13,684 bases of DNA from assembly GCA_035642125.1 (NCBI GenBank), contig DASQSZ010000468.1:1-13684 (forward strand). The letters are read 5' to 3'. The DNA comes from CALAED01 sp937891035 (GTDB taxonomy: Bacteria; Actinomycetota; Actinomycetes; Streptosporangiales; Streptosporangiaceae). A program made the position numbers and the translations under genes. Below, piece after piece: positions 5,599 through 12,246 of this stretch; the stretch's first letter is position 1; the number at the start of each line of letters is the position of its first letter. The notes below the pieces were generated by a model. That model was not told the DNA's origin. It saw only the letters and a list, made by a program, of their open reading frames with translations, and made no database searches.

Positions 5599-7898
5599 AC
5601 CCGAGCCTCCATTCTCGTGTTGCCGTCGTGCGCGCCGTCGCCGGCCGGCATATCGGGTTTGCCCCGGCGCCGTGTCGACGCTGTCACGGCGTGCTTTCCG
5701 GTCGTCGCCGCAAGGGGCGACGAAGGCGCGTCGAACTCCGCGAGTCCTGGGAGGTCAAGGACGCACAGGTCGGCGCGGCCGCCTGCGATGACCGTGTTCG
5801 CCTCGTCGCTGGAGGTGATACGGCCGCGGATCAGCACTGGTACACCGGTCTCGATGCGCACGTGCTCGGCGAGACCGGCAAGGAAGTACGGACCGTAGCT
5901 CGGCCGGCTGTCCGGCGTGGTCTGTCCGGCCACCAAGTGGACAAGGCTAGCGCCGTTCCGCGCGAACGTGCGCACGATCTCGACCGCGTCTTCTCTGCCG
6001 GCGCCGCCACGGGCCCAGTCGTCGGCGTTCAGGCACACCGACAACGGACGGTCGTCCGGCCATACCGCACGGACCGCGGCGAACACCTCCACCGGGAACC
6101 GCATCCGGGCGTCGCGGTCGCCGCCGTACTCGTCGTCGCGCGTGTTCGTCAGCGGGGAAAGGAAACCGCCCAGCAGGTAGCCATGGCCGGCGTGGATCTC
6201 CAGCCCGTCGAAGCCGGCCCGCATGGCCCGCTCAGCGGCCTCGCGAAAGTGGGCGATCACCGCGGTCATGTCGGCGCGGTCCATGGCCTTCGGCCGGCGA
6301 CCGTACTTGACGTAGGGGCGGTCGGTCGGCGCGAGCAGCGGCCATCCTCCGTTGCGCAACGGCCGGTCGATGCCATGTGCACGCGGCGCGGTGGCGCCAC
6401 GCGGACCGGCGTGCCCGAGCCGGGCGACGAGCAGGGCGTCGCCCTTCTCGTGGGCCTTCCGCACGATCTCGGTCCACCGGCGCTCCTGTTCCTCGCTCCA
6501 CAGGCCCGCGTCACGCGGCGTGACCCGGCCATCGGGGCACACCGCGAGGACGTCGGTGACCACCGTGCCGGCGCCGCCCTCGACGCGGTGCAGCACCGCC
6601 TGCTCGTGCCGGGGGCCTGGGACCCCGTCGTCTTCGGCCATGTCGTTGCCCAGTGGCAAAACGGCGCGGTTGGCGACGGCGACTTCGCGCAGGCGCAGCG
6701 GCGTGAACAAGGGGCCGGGGGCGATGAGCACCGGAGCAGCCGACGAGCGGGCGGTGCGCGCGAACCAACGGTCGAAGCGGTCGGCGAAGCTCGAGTCGCG
6801 CTGCCGTACGTCGTCGTAGGAGATCCGCCCGCTGCGGGTGAGGAAGTTGAACATGAACTGTTCCGGGTCCAGGCTCATGTGGCGATCGAGCGCTTCGAAC
6901 CACAGCAGGCTCTGCAGCGCGGCTTCCTGGAACCCCTCGGCAACGGGCAGCCGGCCGTTCTCGTAGTACGCGAGCGCTTCTGGCAGCCGGTCGTGCTTGC
7001 CGAGCGCGTCGACGAGCGCGATGGCGTCCTCCATCGCCAGCTTGGTGCCCGAGCCGATGCTGAAGTGCACGGTATGCGCGGCGTCGCCGACGAGCACCAC
7101 GTTGTCCTTGGACCAGGTGCGGTTCTTGACGGTGACGAAGTTCATCCACAGCGAGCGGTTGCTGAGCAGCGGGTGGCCGTCGAGGAAGTCGGCGAACAGC
7201 TCTTCGCAAAACGCGCGTGACTCCTCCTCCGACATCTGGTCGAGGCCCGAACGCCGCCAGGTCTCTTCGCTGCACTCGATGACGAACGTGCTGCCGTCGT
7301 CACTGTAGGGGTACGGCGTGCCTTGGAAGATGCCCCACTCGGTCGGCCGTACCAGATAGGTGAACATCTCCGGACGCCGGCTGGTGCCGTACCAGACGTA
7401 CTTGGCGGTGCGGGTGTCGAACGTCGGCTGGAAGTGGTCCGCCGCGGCCGTCCGGATCCTGCTGTTGAGGCCGTCGGCGGCGATGACGAGATCGTAGTCG
7501 GCGAAGACCGACAGATCCGTGAGCTCGGTTTCGTGCTCGACGGTGACGCCGAGCTCGACGCAGCGTCGCATCAGGATCTCCAGCAGCTTCTTACGGGAGA
7601 TGCCGGTGAAGCCGTGCCCGTAGGCGCGCAGCCGGGCGCCACGGAAATGTACGTCGATGGCGTCCCAGCGGGCGAAGCTGTCGCGGATCTCGTCGTAGGT
7701 GACGCGGTCGGCCTCCTCGAGGGCGCCGAGGGTCTGCTCGGAGAACACGACGCCCCAGCCGTACGTCGCGCCTTCGGGGTCGCGCTCGACGACGCGGACC
7801 CGCGCCGCGGGGAACGCCTTGCGGATCAAGGCCGCGGAGTACAGGCCGCCGGGTCCGCCGCCGACGACGAGGACGTGCCCGGTCGTGACGCCGCTCAT
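5595..7898 (-). CDS. Bifunctional anthraniloyl-CoA/salicylyl-CoA monooxygenase-OYE fusion
   Basis: A 767-residue two-domain flavoprotein, matching the length of 2-aminobenzoyl-CoA monooxygenase/reductases. Residues ~8-385 form a group A FAD monooxygenase: GGGPGG (13-18), ADGLNSRIR (141-149) and GDAAH (271-275). Residues ~395-725 form an old-yellow-enzyme barrel: GLWSEEQ (465-471), GHAGPRG (495-501), GIDRPL then GGWPLLAP (509-524), HAGHGYL (569-575, catalytic His pair), FLSPLTN and DEYGG. The characterised relative hydroxylates anthraniloyl-CoA at C5 and reduces the ring to a non-aromatic oxo-cyclohexene-CoA; the FAD half alone resembles salicylyl-CoA 5-hydroxylase. Oddities are in the OYE half: expected FMN contacts are replaced (Arg493 for Gln, Cys622 for Arg, LDLP for the GRP motif at 714-717), and the tail after ~725 is low-complexity and Arg/Gly-rich. 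The start at 7898 has AGGGGA upstream and overlaps the oxidoreductase stop by 4 bp. Confidence 0.92.
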   Translation of the reverse strand: MSGVTTGHVLVVGGGPGGLYSAALIRKAFPAARVRVVERDPEGATYGWGVVFSEQTLGALEEADRVTYDEIRDSFARWDAIDVHFRGARLRAYGHGFTGISRKKLLEILMRRCVELGVTVEHETELTDLSVFADYDLVIAADGLNSRIRTAAADHFQPTFDTRTAKYVWYGTSRRPEMFTYLVRPTEWGIFQGTPYPYSDDGSTFVIECSEETWRRSGLDQMSEEESRAFCEELFADFLDGHPLLSNRSLWMNFVTVKNRTWSKDNVVLVGDAAHTVHFSIGSGTKLAMEDAIALVDALGKHDRLPEALAYYENGRLPVAEGFQEAALQSLLWFEALDRHMSLDPEQFMFNFLTRSGRISYDDVRQRDSSFADRFDRWFARTARSSAAPVLIAPGPLFTPLRLREVAVANRAVLPLGNDMAEDDGVPGPRHEQAVLHRVEGGAGTVVTDVLAVCPDGRVTPRDAGLWSEEQERRWTEIVRKAHEKGDALLVARLGHAGPRGATAPRAHGIDRPLRNGGWPLLAPTDRPYVKYGRRPKAMDRADMTAVIAHFREAAERAMRAGFDGLEIHAGHGYLLGGFLSPLTNTRDDEYGGDRDARMRFPVEVFAAVRAVWPDDRPLSVCLNADDWARGGAGREDAVEIVRTFARNGASLVHLVAGQTTPDSRPSYGPYFLAGLAEHVRIETGVPVLIRGRITSSDEANTVIAGGRADLCVLDLPGLAEFDAPSSPLAATTGKHAVTASTRRRGKPDMPAGDGAHDGNTRMEARV

Positions 7899-8785
7899 CG
7901 CGCCATCCCCTGCGCCTCGCGCGCGGCGTCCGCTCCCAGGCCGGCCTCGGCCACGGCGTCGGCCAGCCGGTCGAGCTGCGTCCGATCGGCGACGCCCGGG
8001 AGCATCACGAGGTGGTCGCAGCCGGCCTCGGCGTAGGCCTGCATGAACTCCACGGCCTGCTGCTCGGTCGTGAGGAGGCCCGAGGCGATCTTGTCGGCGA
8101 ACGCTCCGGTGAAACCGTAGTAGTCGCGGACGTAGTCGGCGCCGGCCTTCGCGGCGTCGCCGAAGGCGAAGTACGCCTGGCCCCAGATCGCCGGGACGCC
8201 CGGCCGGCCCGCGTCGATCCACGCCGCGCGCGCCTCGTCGGCCGCTCGCTTGAACACGCGCGGCGGACCGCCGCCGTGGATGTAGCCGTCGGAGTGGCGG
8301 GCCATGCGGGACAGTGCGGCACCGGACATGCCACCGGTCAGGAACCGGGGGCGGGACCGCGGCCCGGTGCCAAGGCCAAGCCGTCCGCTCTCGAACAGCG
8401 CGGGGATGTCGACGAGCTGGTCGGCGAGCTTCGCTCCCCGGCGTGCCGTGTCGACCCCGGTGATCTCGTAGTCGTCCTGCCGGGCACCGATGCCGACGCC
8501 GACCACGAGCCGGCCGCCGGACAGGCGGTCGATCGAGGCCAGCTGCTTCGCGAGCAGCGTGGTGTTGCGCAGCGGGGCGATGAGGATGGTGGTGGCCAGC
8601 TGCACACGAGACGTGACCGCGGCGGCGGCCGACAACGCGACGAGCGGCTCGTAACTGTCGTAGACCAACCGGTCGAGGACGGCGATGCTCGCGAACGGGC
8701 CGTCCTCGACCTGCCTGGCCCAGGGGACGACCTGACCTGCCTCGACCTGAGGGATTCCGGTGGGAAGCGCGACGCCGATGTGCAT
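7895..8785 (-). CDS. LLM-class (luciferase-like) flavin/F420-dependent oxidoreductase
   Basis: A 296-residue bacterial-luciferase-like TIM-barrel protein. Signs are the MHIGVALPTG amino end (beta strand 1), the ARQVEDGPFASIAVLDRL segment, RVQLATTILIAPLRN (60-74), the LASIDRLSGGRLVVGVGIG stretch (82-100) typical of F420-dependent reductases and FMN-dependent monooxygenases, and a C-terminal GCDHLVMLPG segment (255-264). The cofactor cannot be decided from sequence alone. I place the start at 8785 because family homology begins there and a TTGACA box places a predicted +1 on this ATG (leaderless). An ATG at 8800 (GAGGA only 3 nt away) and a TTG at 8821 are alternatives. It is the first gene of the operon and its stop overlaps the monooxygenase ATG, so it probably acts in the same pathway, perhaps reducing or oxidising a dearomatised CoA intermediate. 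Confidence 0.86.
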   Translation of the reverse strand: MHIGVALPTGIPQVEAGQVVPWARQVEDGPFASIAVLDRLVYDSYEPLVALSAAAAVTSRVQLATTILIAPLRNTTLLAKQLASIDRLSGGRLVVGVGIGARQDDYEITGVDTARRGAKLADQLVDIPALFESGRLGLGTGPRSRPRFLTGGMSGAALSRMARHSDGYIHGGGPPRVFKRAADEARAAWIDAGRPGVPAIWGQAYFAFGDAAKAGADYVRDYYGFTGAFADKIASGLLTTEQQAVEFMQAYAEAGCDHLVMLPGVADRTQLDRLADAVAEAGLGADAAREAQGMAR

Positions 8786-8799
8786 TGCAATAGAATGCA
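8781..8799. promoter_or_regulatory. Inverted repeat, candidate operator 1
   Basis: TGCATT, a 7-nt spacer, and AATGCA form a perfect 6-bp inverted repeat in an AT-rich patch of otherwise very GC-rich DNA. It covers the candidate -10 box and the start codon of the first operon gene, a position where a bound PaaX-type repressor would block transcription. The link to the PaaX protein is inferred from adjacency. Confidence 0.4.
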
Positions 8800-8821
8800 T
8801 GTGTCCTCGGTCATATGTCAA
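8792..8821 (-). promoter_or_regulatory. Candidate promoter of the aryl-CoA operon (leaderless)
   Basis: On the minus strand TTGACA (8821-8816) is followed after 18 nt by CATTCT (8797-8792). Six nt further is the A of the ATG at 8785, so the first transcribed base could be the start codon itself. The -35 match is perfect; the -10 is weak (C--T-- deviations from TATAAT), which would suit a regulated promoter. This is predicted from pattern and spacing only. Confidence 0.4.
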
Positions 8822-8831
8822 CTATCGAGGA
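8804..8831. promoter_or_regulatory. Inverted repeat, candidate operator 2
   Basis: TCCTCG and CGAGGA form a perfect 6-bp inverted repeat with a 16-nt spacer, so equivalent bases lie 22 bp (two helical turns) apart. It spans the TTGACA box of the minus-strand operon and lies just upstream of the divergent regulator gene, as expected for a site serving autoregulation as well. Chance is not excluded for 6-bp arms in GC-rich DNA. Confidence 0.3.
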
Positions 8832-8848
8832 GTCCGTTCCGCGCTGAT

Positions 8849-8859
8849 TAGGATGAGGG
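8849..8859 (+). promoter_or_regulatory. Candidate -10 box and ribosome binding site of the PaaX-type gene
   Basis: TAGGAT (8849-8854) resembles an actinobacterial -10 element, and GAGGG (8855-8859) lies 4 nt before the ATG at 8864. They are so close that both cannot act in the same transcript: either the mRNA starts near 8861 and is essentially leaderless, or it starts further upstream and uses GAGGG. No convincing -35 is visible 17-18 nt upstream. Confidence 0.3.
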
Positions 8860-8863
8860 TCTC

Positions 8864-9718
8864 ATGGACAACAGCCAGACCGACCGGGGCGCCTCGCAGG
8901 AGTTCGTCATGACACTCCTTGCGATCTTCGGGCGACAGCACGGCCGGCCCCTGTGGTCCGGCGGTCTGGTGCGGTTGTTGAACGAGGCCGGCTACTCGAC
9001 GCTCGCGGCGCGCGCGGCGCTCAACCGGCTCGTCGGGCGGGACCTGCTCGAGCGGGTGCGCCAGGGCAGGCTCGTGTCCTACGACATCACTCCGCGCTGC
9101 GCCGAACTGCTCGCCGAAGGCGACCGGCGCCTGTTCACGCTCGGCGACCACACCGAGTGGGACGGCACCTGGACGACGGTGTGGCACGCGTTGCCGGAGT
9201 CGCAGTCGCTGGAACGCAACCGGCTGGCCCGCCGGCTGCGCTTTCTCGGCTTCCGTCCCGTCCAGGACTCGATCTGGCTGTCACCGAACACACGTGATCG
9301 CGAGGTGCACAGCGTGGCCGTCAGCATCGGTGTGGCCGATCAGATCGGCGTGCTGGTCGGGACGTCACCGGCCGACCTGCCGATCGACCACCTCGCCGAG
9401 CGCACCTGGGACGTTCAGGGCCTCTGCGCCCAGTACGAGCAATTCGCGGCCGAGTACGCAGACTCCCCCCCGGACACCCCCAACGCTCCCGCCACCGACA
9501 AAGACGCGTTCTTGATCCGCGCCCGCGCGGCGTACGACTTCCGCCAGTTCGCCTTCCTCGACCCGGAGGTGCCCGACCGGCTCCTGCCGAACCCGTCGGC
9601 GCGACGCGCGGCCGCCGAGGCGTTCAGGCGGGTCATGACGGAGCTTGAGCGGCCGGCGCGCAGGCACTTCGACAACGTGATGTCCGGCAGCGCGACTTCC
9701 GGTAATCGCCGCGACTGA
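8864..9718 (+). CDS. PaaX-family transcriptional regulator (GntR-like repressor)
   Basis: A 284-residue regulator of the PaaX type (usual length ~280-310). The N-terminal winged helix (about residues 12-85) contains LLAIFGRQHGRPLWSGGLVRLL and AARAALNRLVGRDLLERVRQGR (given in pieces), the typical PaaX DNA-binding arrangement, followed by SYDITPRCAELLAEGDRRLF. The middle domain (WDGTWTTVWHALPE, then RLRFLGFRPVQDSIWLSPN) and the C-terminal PaaX_C domain (~185-265, ending with RPARRHFD) are all present, so the gene looks intact. PaaX of E. coli represses phenylacetate genes and is released by phenylacetyl-CoA. This paralogue, divergent from an aryl-CoA operon, probably responds to anthraniloyl-CoA or another aryl-CoA made by the ligase (inference). 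It is the only plus-strand gene in the window. Confidence 0.92.
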   Translation: MDNSQTDRGASQEFVMTLLAIFGRQHGRPLWSGGLVRLLNEAGYSTLAARAALNRLVGRDLLERVRQGRLVSYDITPRCAELLAEGDRRLFTLGDHTEWDGTWTTVWHALPESQSLERNRLARRLRFLGFRPVQDSIWLSPNTRDREVHSVAVSIGVADQIGVLVGTSPADLPIDHLAERTWDVQGLCAQYEQFAAEYADSPPDTPNAPATDKDAFLIRARAAYDFRQFAFLDPEVPDRLLPNPSARRAAAEAFRRVMTELERPARRHFDNVMSGSATSGNRRD

Positions 9719-9785
9719 GTCCCCCGGCCGACGGGCTCGTCGACAGCCCGACGCCTGCCGCCGCGGGCGGGACCGGCCGGGCGTC

Positions 9786-9816
9786 GGTGCTGCCGCCGAT
9801 GAACGACGGCAGCACC
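9786..9816. terminator. Hairpin, probable terminator after the PaaX-type gene
   Basis: GGTGCTGCCG (9786-9795) and CGGCAGCACC (9807-9816) make a perfect 10-bp stem with an 11-nt loop, about 70 bp after the regulator stop. There is no T-run, but actinobacterial terminators often lack one. The symmetry means it could stop transcription from either side. Confidence 0.6.
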
Positions 9817-9930
9817 ACACACGCCCTCGCGATCGACTCGCGATGCGCCCCGTGCTATCGGCGCTGGGCGCCCGGCACATTGTAGGGGTAAACGTTCGTG
9901 CACGGCCCGGGCGATTGAGCCTCGGAACGC

Positions 9931-9963
9931 CCTGCCGAGGAACTCCCGTGCGTCCACGGCAGG
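9931..9963. repeat. Inverted repeat in the convergent region
   Basis: CCTGCCG (9931-9937) and CGGCAGG (9957-9963) form a 7-bp stem. Inside it, CCGTG and CACGG (9946-9950 and 9955-9959) form a competing 5-bp stem with a CGTC loop. It may be part of a second termination signal; support is limited to the symmetry. Confidence 0.3.
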
Positions 9964-9990
9964 AGCGTTCGGCCTCTTTGCGCTGGGCAA

Positions 9991-10032
9991 CGGCATGGGG
10001 CGTGTGCGGTGGTGATGCCCCCGCCCATGCCG
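9991..10032 (-). terminator. Hairpin directly after the exchanger stop codon
   Basis: CGGCATGGG (9991-9999) pairs with CCCATGCCG (10024-10032) over 9 bp. With one bulged G the stem extends by two more pairs. The outer end touches the exchanger stop codon at 10033, so on the minus strand this is the first structure after the pqq-exchanger operon. No T-run follows. A 10-bp palindrome CGTCATGACG (10031-10040) overlaps the stop itself. Confidence 0.5.
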
Positions 10033-11130
10033 TCATGACGTGTCGGCGGGGACGAACCCGAAGGCGACGAAGCTGACGATCCAGTAGATGGCGTAGAGAC
10101 CGAGCAGCACGAAACCGTGCCATCGCCGCAGCCGGCCGGTGGACAGGAAGTACGCCGCGCAACCGGTCATCACCACGAGAGCGGGAAGCTGCCAGGTGAG
10201 CACGTCGGGGCCGATCACCAGACCGCCGGCCAGGAGCACGAGCCCCAGTTTCGCCGTGATCGAGAACACGACGCTGCCGATGACGTTGCCGACGCCGATC
10301 TCGGCCGCGCCCTTGCGGGCGGGCTCCACGGTCAAAAAGATGTCGTCGGCGGTCAGCACGACCGTGGCGATGGTCGCGCCGAAGAACGTGCCCTCAAGTC
10401 CGTAGTCGTGCAGGATGCCGTCGATGCCGATGCCGGTGATCGCGGCCCCGGCGACGAGGCCGACCAGTGCCAGCACCGCCAAGCCAAGCCCGGTCCAGCC
10501 TGAACGCGCCCGCACATCGGTGAACGGCACGGCTCCTGATGCCTGCCAGCTCGGCCGCCTGCGCAGCGGTTGTCTCCTGGAGTAGCTGGCATACGTCTTC
10601 GGGTCTGGCTTCGTGTCGCGGCGCGCTTCGCCGGCCGGCCGCCGTACGGCGGGGTAGTTCTCGTACATCTCCGCGTTCCGGAAGACCGGCGTTCTGCCCC
10701 GCCGCTCCCGGACGGCGACGTGCCCGATGAACGCGGCGAACAGACCGAGCAGAATGACTCCGTGCACGGCGGTGAGCGGCGCCAGCAAGATGAACGGGAT
10801 CATCAGGAACGGCGAGAGGGCGAAGATGGTGAGGTAGTCGCGCGGCAGATCCACCTTGGACGGGGCGAAGATCGCGGCAAGCGCGAGCACGATGCCGCTC
10901 ATCGAGATCGCCGTCCCGAACACGACGCCGAGCGCGACCTCGCCCAGGTCTTCGACGTTGAGCGCGACGCCGAGAAAGACGTCGTCGAACTCGATGCCCG
11001 TGAAGACGACGGCCAGCAAGAACAGTGACATGTTGAGGCCGCTCGCGGCGCCGACGAGATGACCGATCAGCTTCTCGGCGCTATAGATCAGCAGCGCGGC
11101 CCCGAAGATGAAGATGAATATCGACTGCAT
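10033..11130 (-). CDS. Na+/Ca2+-exchanger-superfamily membrane protein with altered alpha-repeats
   Basis: A 365-residue polytopic membrane protein with two internal-repeat halves (about residues 1-140 and 211-362), each rich in hydrophobic helices. A ~70-residue polar, Arg-rich cytoplasmic-type loop joins them (about 141-210). The second half contains ARKGAAEIGVGNVIGS (271-286), a clear alpha-repeat signature of the NCX/CaCA family. Yet the ion-site motif, normally GTSLPEL, reads TGIEFDDVF in repeat 1 (Asp49-Asp50) and LTADDIF in repeat 2 (Asp262-Asp263). The usual Asn of GNxxGSN is also missing from both repeats. So fold and family are secure but the transported ion is not. The ATG lies 15 bp after pqqE with GGGG 6 nt upstream, which puts it in the pqq operon. 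It may handle Ca2+ or another cation needed by PQQ enzymes (inference). Confidence 0.82.
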   Translation of the reverse strand: MQSIFIFIFGAALLIYSAEKLIGHLVGAASGLNMSLFLLAVVFTGIEFDDVFLGVALNVEDLGEVALGVVFGTAISMSGIVLALAAIFAPSKVDLPRDYLTIFALSPFLMIPFILLAPLTAVHGVILLGLFAAFIGHVAVRERRGRTPVFRNAEMYENYPAVRRPAGEARRDTKPDPKTYASYSRRQPLRRRPSWQASGAVPFTDVRARSGWTGLGLAVLALVGLVAGAAITGIGIDGILHDYGLEGTFFGATIATVVLTADDIFLTVEPARKGAAEIGVGNVIGSVVFSITAKLGLVLLAGGLVIGPDVLTWQLPALVVMTGCAAYFLSTGRLRRWHGFVLLGLYAIYWIVSFVAFGFVPADTS

Positions 11131-11145
11131 CGAGATCCCCGCCCG

Positions 11146-12246
11146 CTATCCGGCCGATCGACGTGGATGTGGCCGCGGCACGAACACCGCCTCGGGCCGG
11201 CCCGCCGATGACGTCCCGTTGGCGGCGCGCACCGCCTCGATCACGACACCGTGGTCCGGCGACAGGTGACAGACCGGGTCGGTGCGGCCGGCGTCGCCGG
11301 TGAGCTGGAACGCCTGGCAGCGGCACCCGCCGAAATCGAGTTCGCGCCGATCGCAGCCGCGACACGGATCCGGCATCCAATCCGTTCCCCGGAAGCGCCG
11401 GAAAAGGGGTGACCGCTCCCAGATCCAGGCCAGCGAATGCTCCCGCACACCGGCCCGCGGCAGCGGCAGCGTATGCGCGGTAGGGCAGGGCAGGACATCG
11501 CCGTTGGGCACCACCGTCAGCTGCCGCCGGCCCCAGCCGTCCATGCAGGGTTTGGGGTACCGGCTGTAGTAATCGGGGATGACATAGATGATTTCCATGC
11601 GTTCCTTCAGCCGCTCGCGCGCCGTCCGCACCGCCGTCTCGGCGCGCTCCAACTGCGCCCTGCTGGGCAGCAGCGCGCCCCGATTGCGCAACGCCCAGCC
11701 GTAGTACTGCGTGTTGGCCAGCTCGATGCGGTCGGCCGCCAGCTCCTCGGCCAGGTCGAGGATGCGGGCGATCCCGTCGATGTTGCCCCGGTGCAGCACG
11801 ACGTTCAGCGTGAGGGGCCAGCCCAGCTTCTTCGTCAGCCGCGCCGCCGCCACCTTGCGTTCGAACGAGGGAAGGCCGGCGATGCGGTCGGAAAGCGCGG
11901 ATTCGGCGGCCTGGACGCTGATCTGCACATGATCGAGACCCGCCGCCCGCAGCTGTTCCGCGCGGCGCGGCGAGAACCCGATCGCGCTGGTGATGAGGTT
12001 GGTGTACAAGCCGAGCTCGCCCGCGCCGCGGACGATCTCGACCAGGTCGCGGCGCTGGAGCGGCTCGCCGCCGGACAGGTGCACCTGCAAGACGCCCAGC
12101 TCTTTGGCCTCGGCCAGCACGCGCAGCCACTCGGCCGTCGTCAGCTCCTCGCCGTAGTCGGCGAGGTTGAGCGGATTGGAACAGTACGGGCAGTGCAGCG
12201 GGCAGGCGTAGGTGAGCTCGGCCAGCAGGCCGAACGGCCTATCCAT
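11146..12246 (-). CDS. pqqE: PqqE, radical SAM glutamate-tyrosine crosslinking enzyme
   Basis: A 366-residue PqqE. It forms the first C-C bond between Glu and Tyr of the PqqA peptide while PqqD presents the peptide. The radical-SAM cluster motif is CPLHCPYC (Cys15, Cys19, Cys22) and the SAM-binding loop is LSGGEPL (58-63). The SPASM domain carries KPCMDGWGRR (Cys234), PNGDVLPC (Cys254), DPCRGCDRRELDFGGCRC (Cys295, 298, 308, 310) and DPVC (Cys326), so the auxiliary-cluster ligands look complete. The last ~25 residues are low-complexity and slightly longer than needed. The start at 12246 is chosen because the core begins there, GGGGGAG lies 7 nt upstream, and it overlaps the pqqD stop by 8 bp. 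The frame is open upstream to 12345 but encodes no PqqE-like sequence. Confidence 0.96.
   Translation of the reverse strand: MDRPFGLLAELTYACPLHCPYCSNPLNLADYGEELTTAEWLRVLAEAKELGVLQVHLSGGEPLQRRDLVEIVRGAGELGLYTNLITSAIGFSPRRAEQLRAAGLDHVQISVQAAESALSDRIAGLPSFERKVAAARLTKKLGWPLTLNVVLHRGNIDGIARILDLAEELAADRIELANTQYYGWALRNRGALLPSRAQLERAETAVRTARERLKERMEIIYVIPDYYSRYPKPCMDGWGRRQLTVVPNGDVLPCPTAHTLPLPRAGVREHSLAWIWERSPLFRRFRGTDWMPDPCRGCDRRELDFGGCRCQAFQLTGDAGRTDPVCHLSPDHGVVIEAVRAANGTSSAGRPEAVFVPRPHPRRSAG

Larger units (their letters stand above)
9719..10032. other. Convergent intergenic region with hairpins, no credible gene
   Basis: This 314-bp stretch lies between the stop of the plus-strand regulator and the stop of the minus-strand exchanger. 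It holds several inverted repeats (listed separately) and a short lower-GC patch around 9878-9896. The open frames crossing it are compositional, with Arg/Pro/Gly-rich translations. A short direct repeat CTCGCGAT occurs at 9826 and 9837. I see no tRNA, small protein with a ribosome binding site, or convincing promoter. Confidence 0.7.

Noticed and set aside
7899..8222. N-terminal extension of the monooxygenase-OYE fusion
   Set aside because: It overlaps the LLM oxidoreductase in another frame and is compositional; the FAD-binding strand begins just after the Met at 7898, which has a good ribosome binding site.
9886..9891. GGGTAA resembling a SigB/SigF-type -10 element
   Set aside because: No GTTT-like -35 element 15-17 nt upstream and no gene downstream on that strand.
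9843..10076. Possible 77-residue plus-strand gene in the convergent region
   Set aside because: No ribosome binding site, Arg/Gly-rich random-looking translation, and it runs into the exchanger gene antisense.
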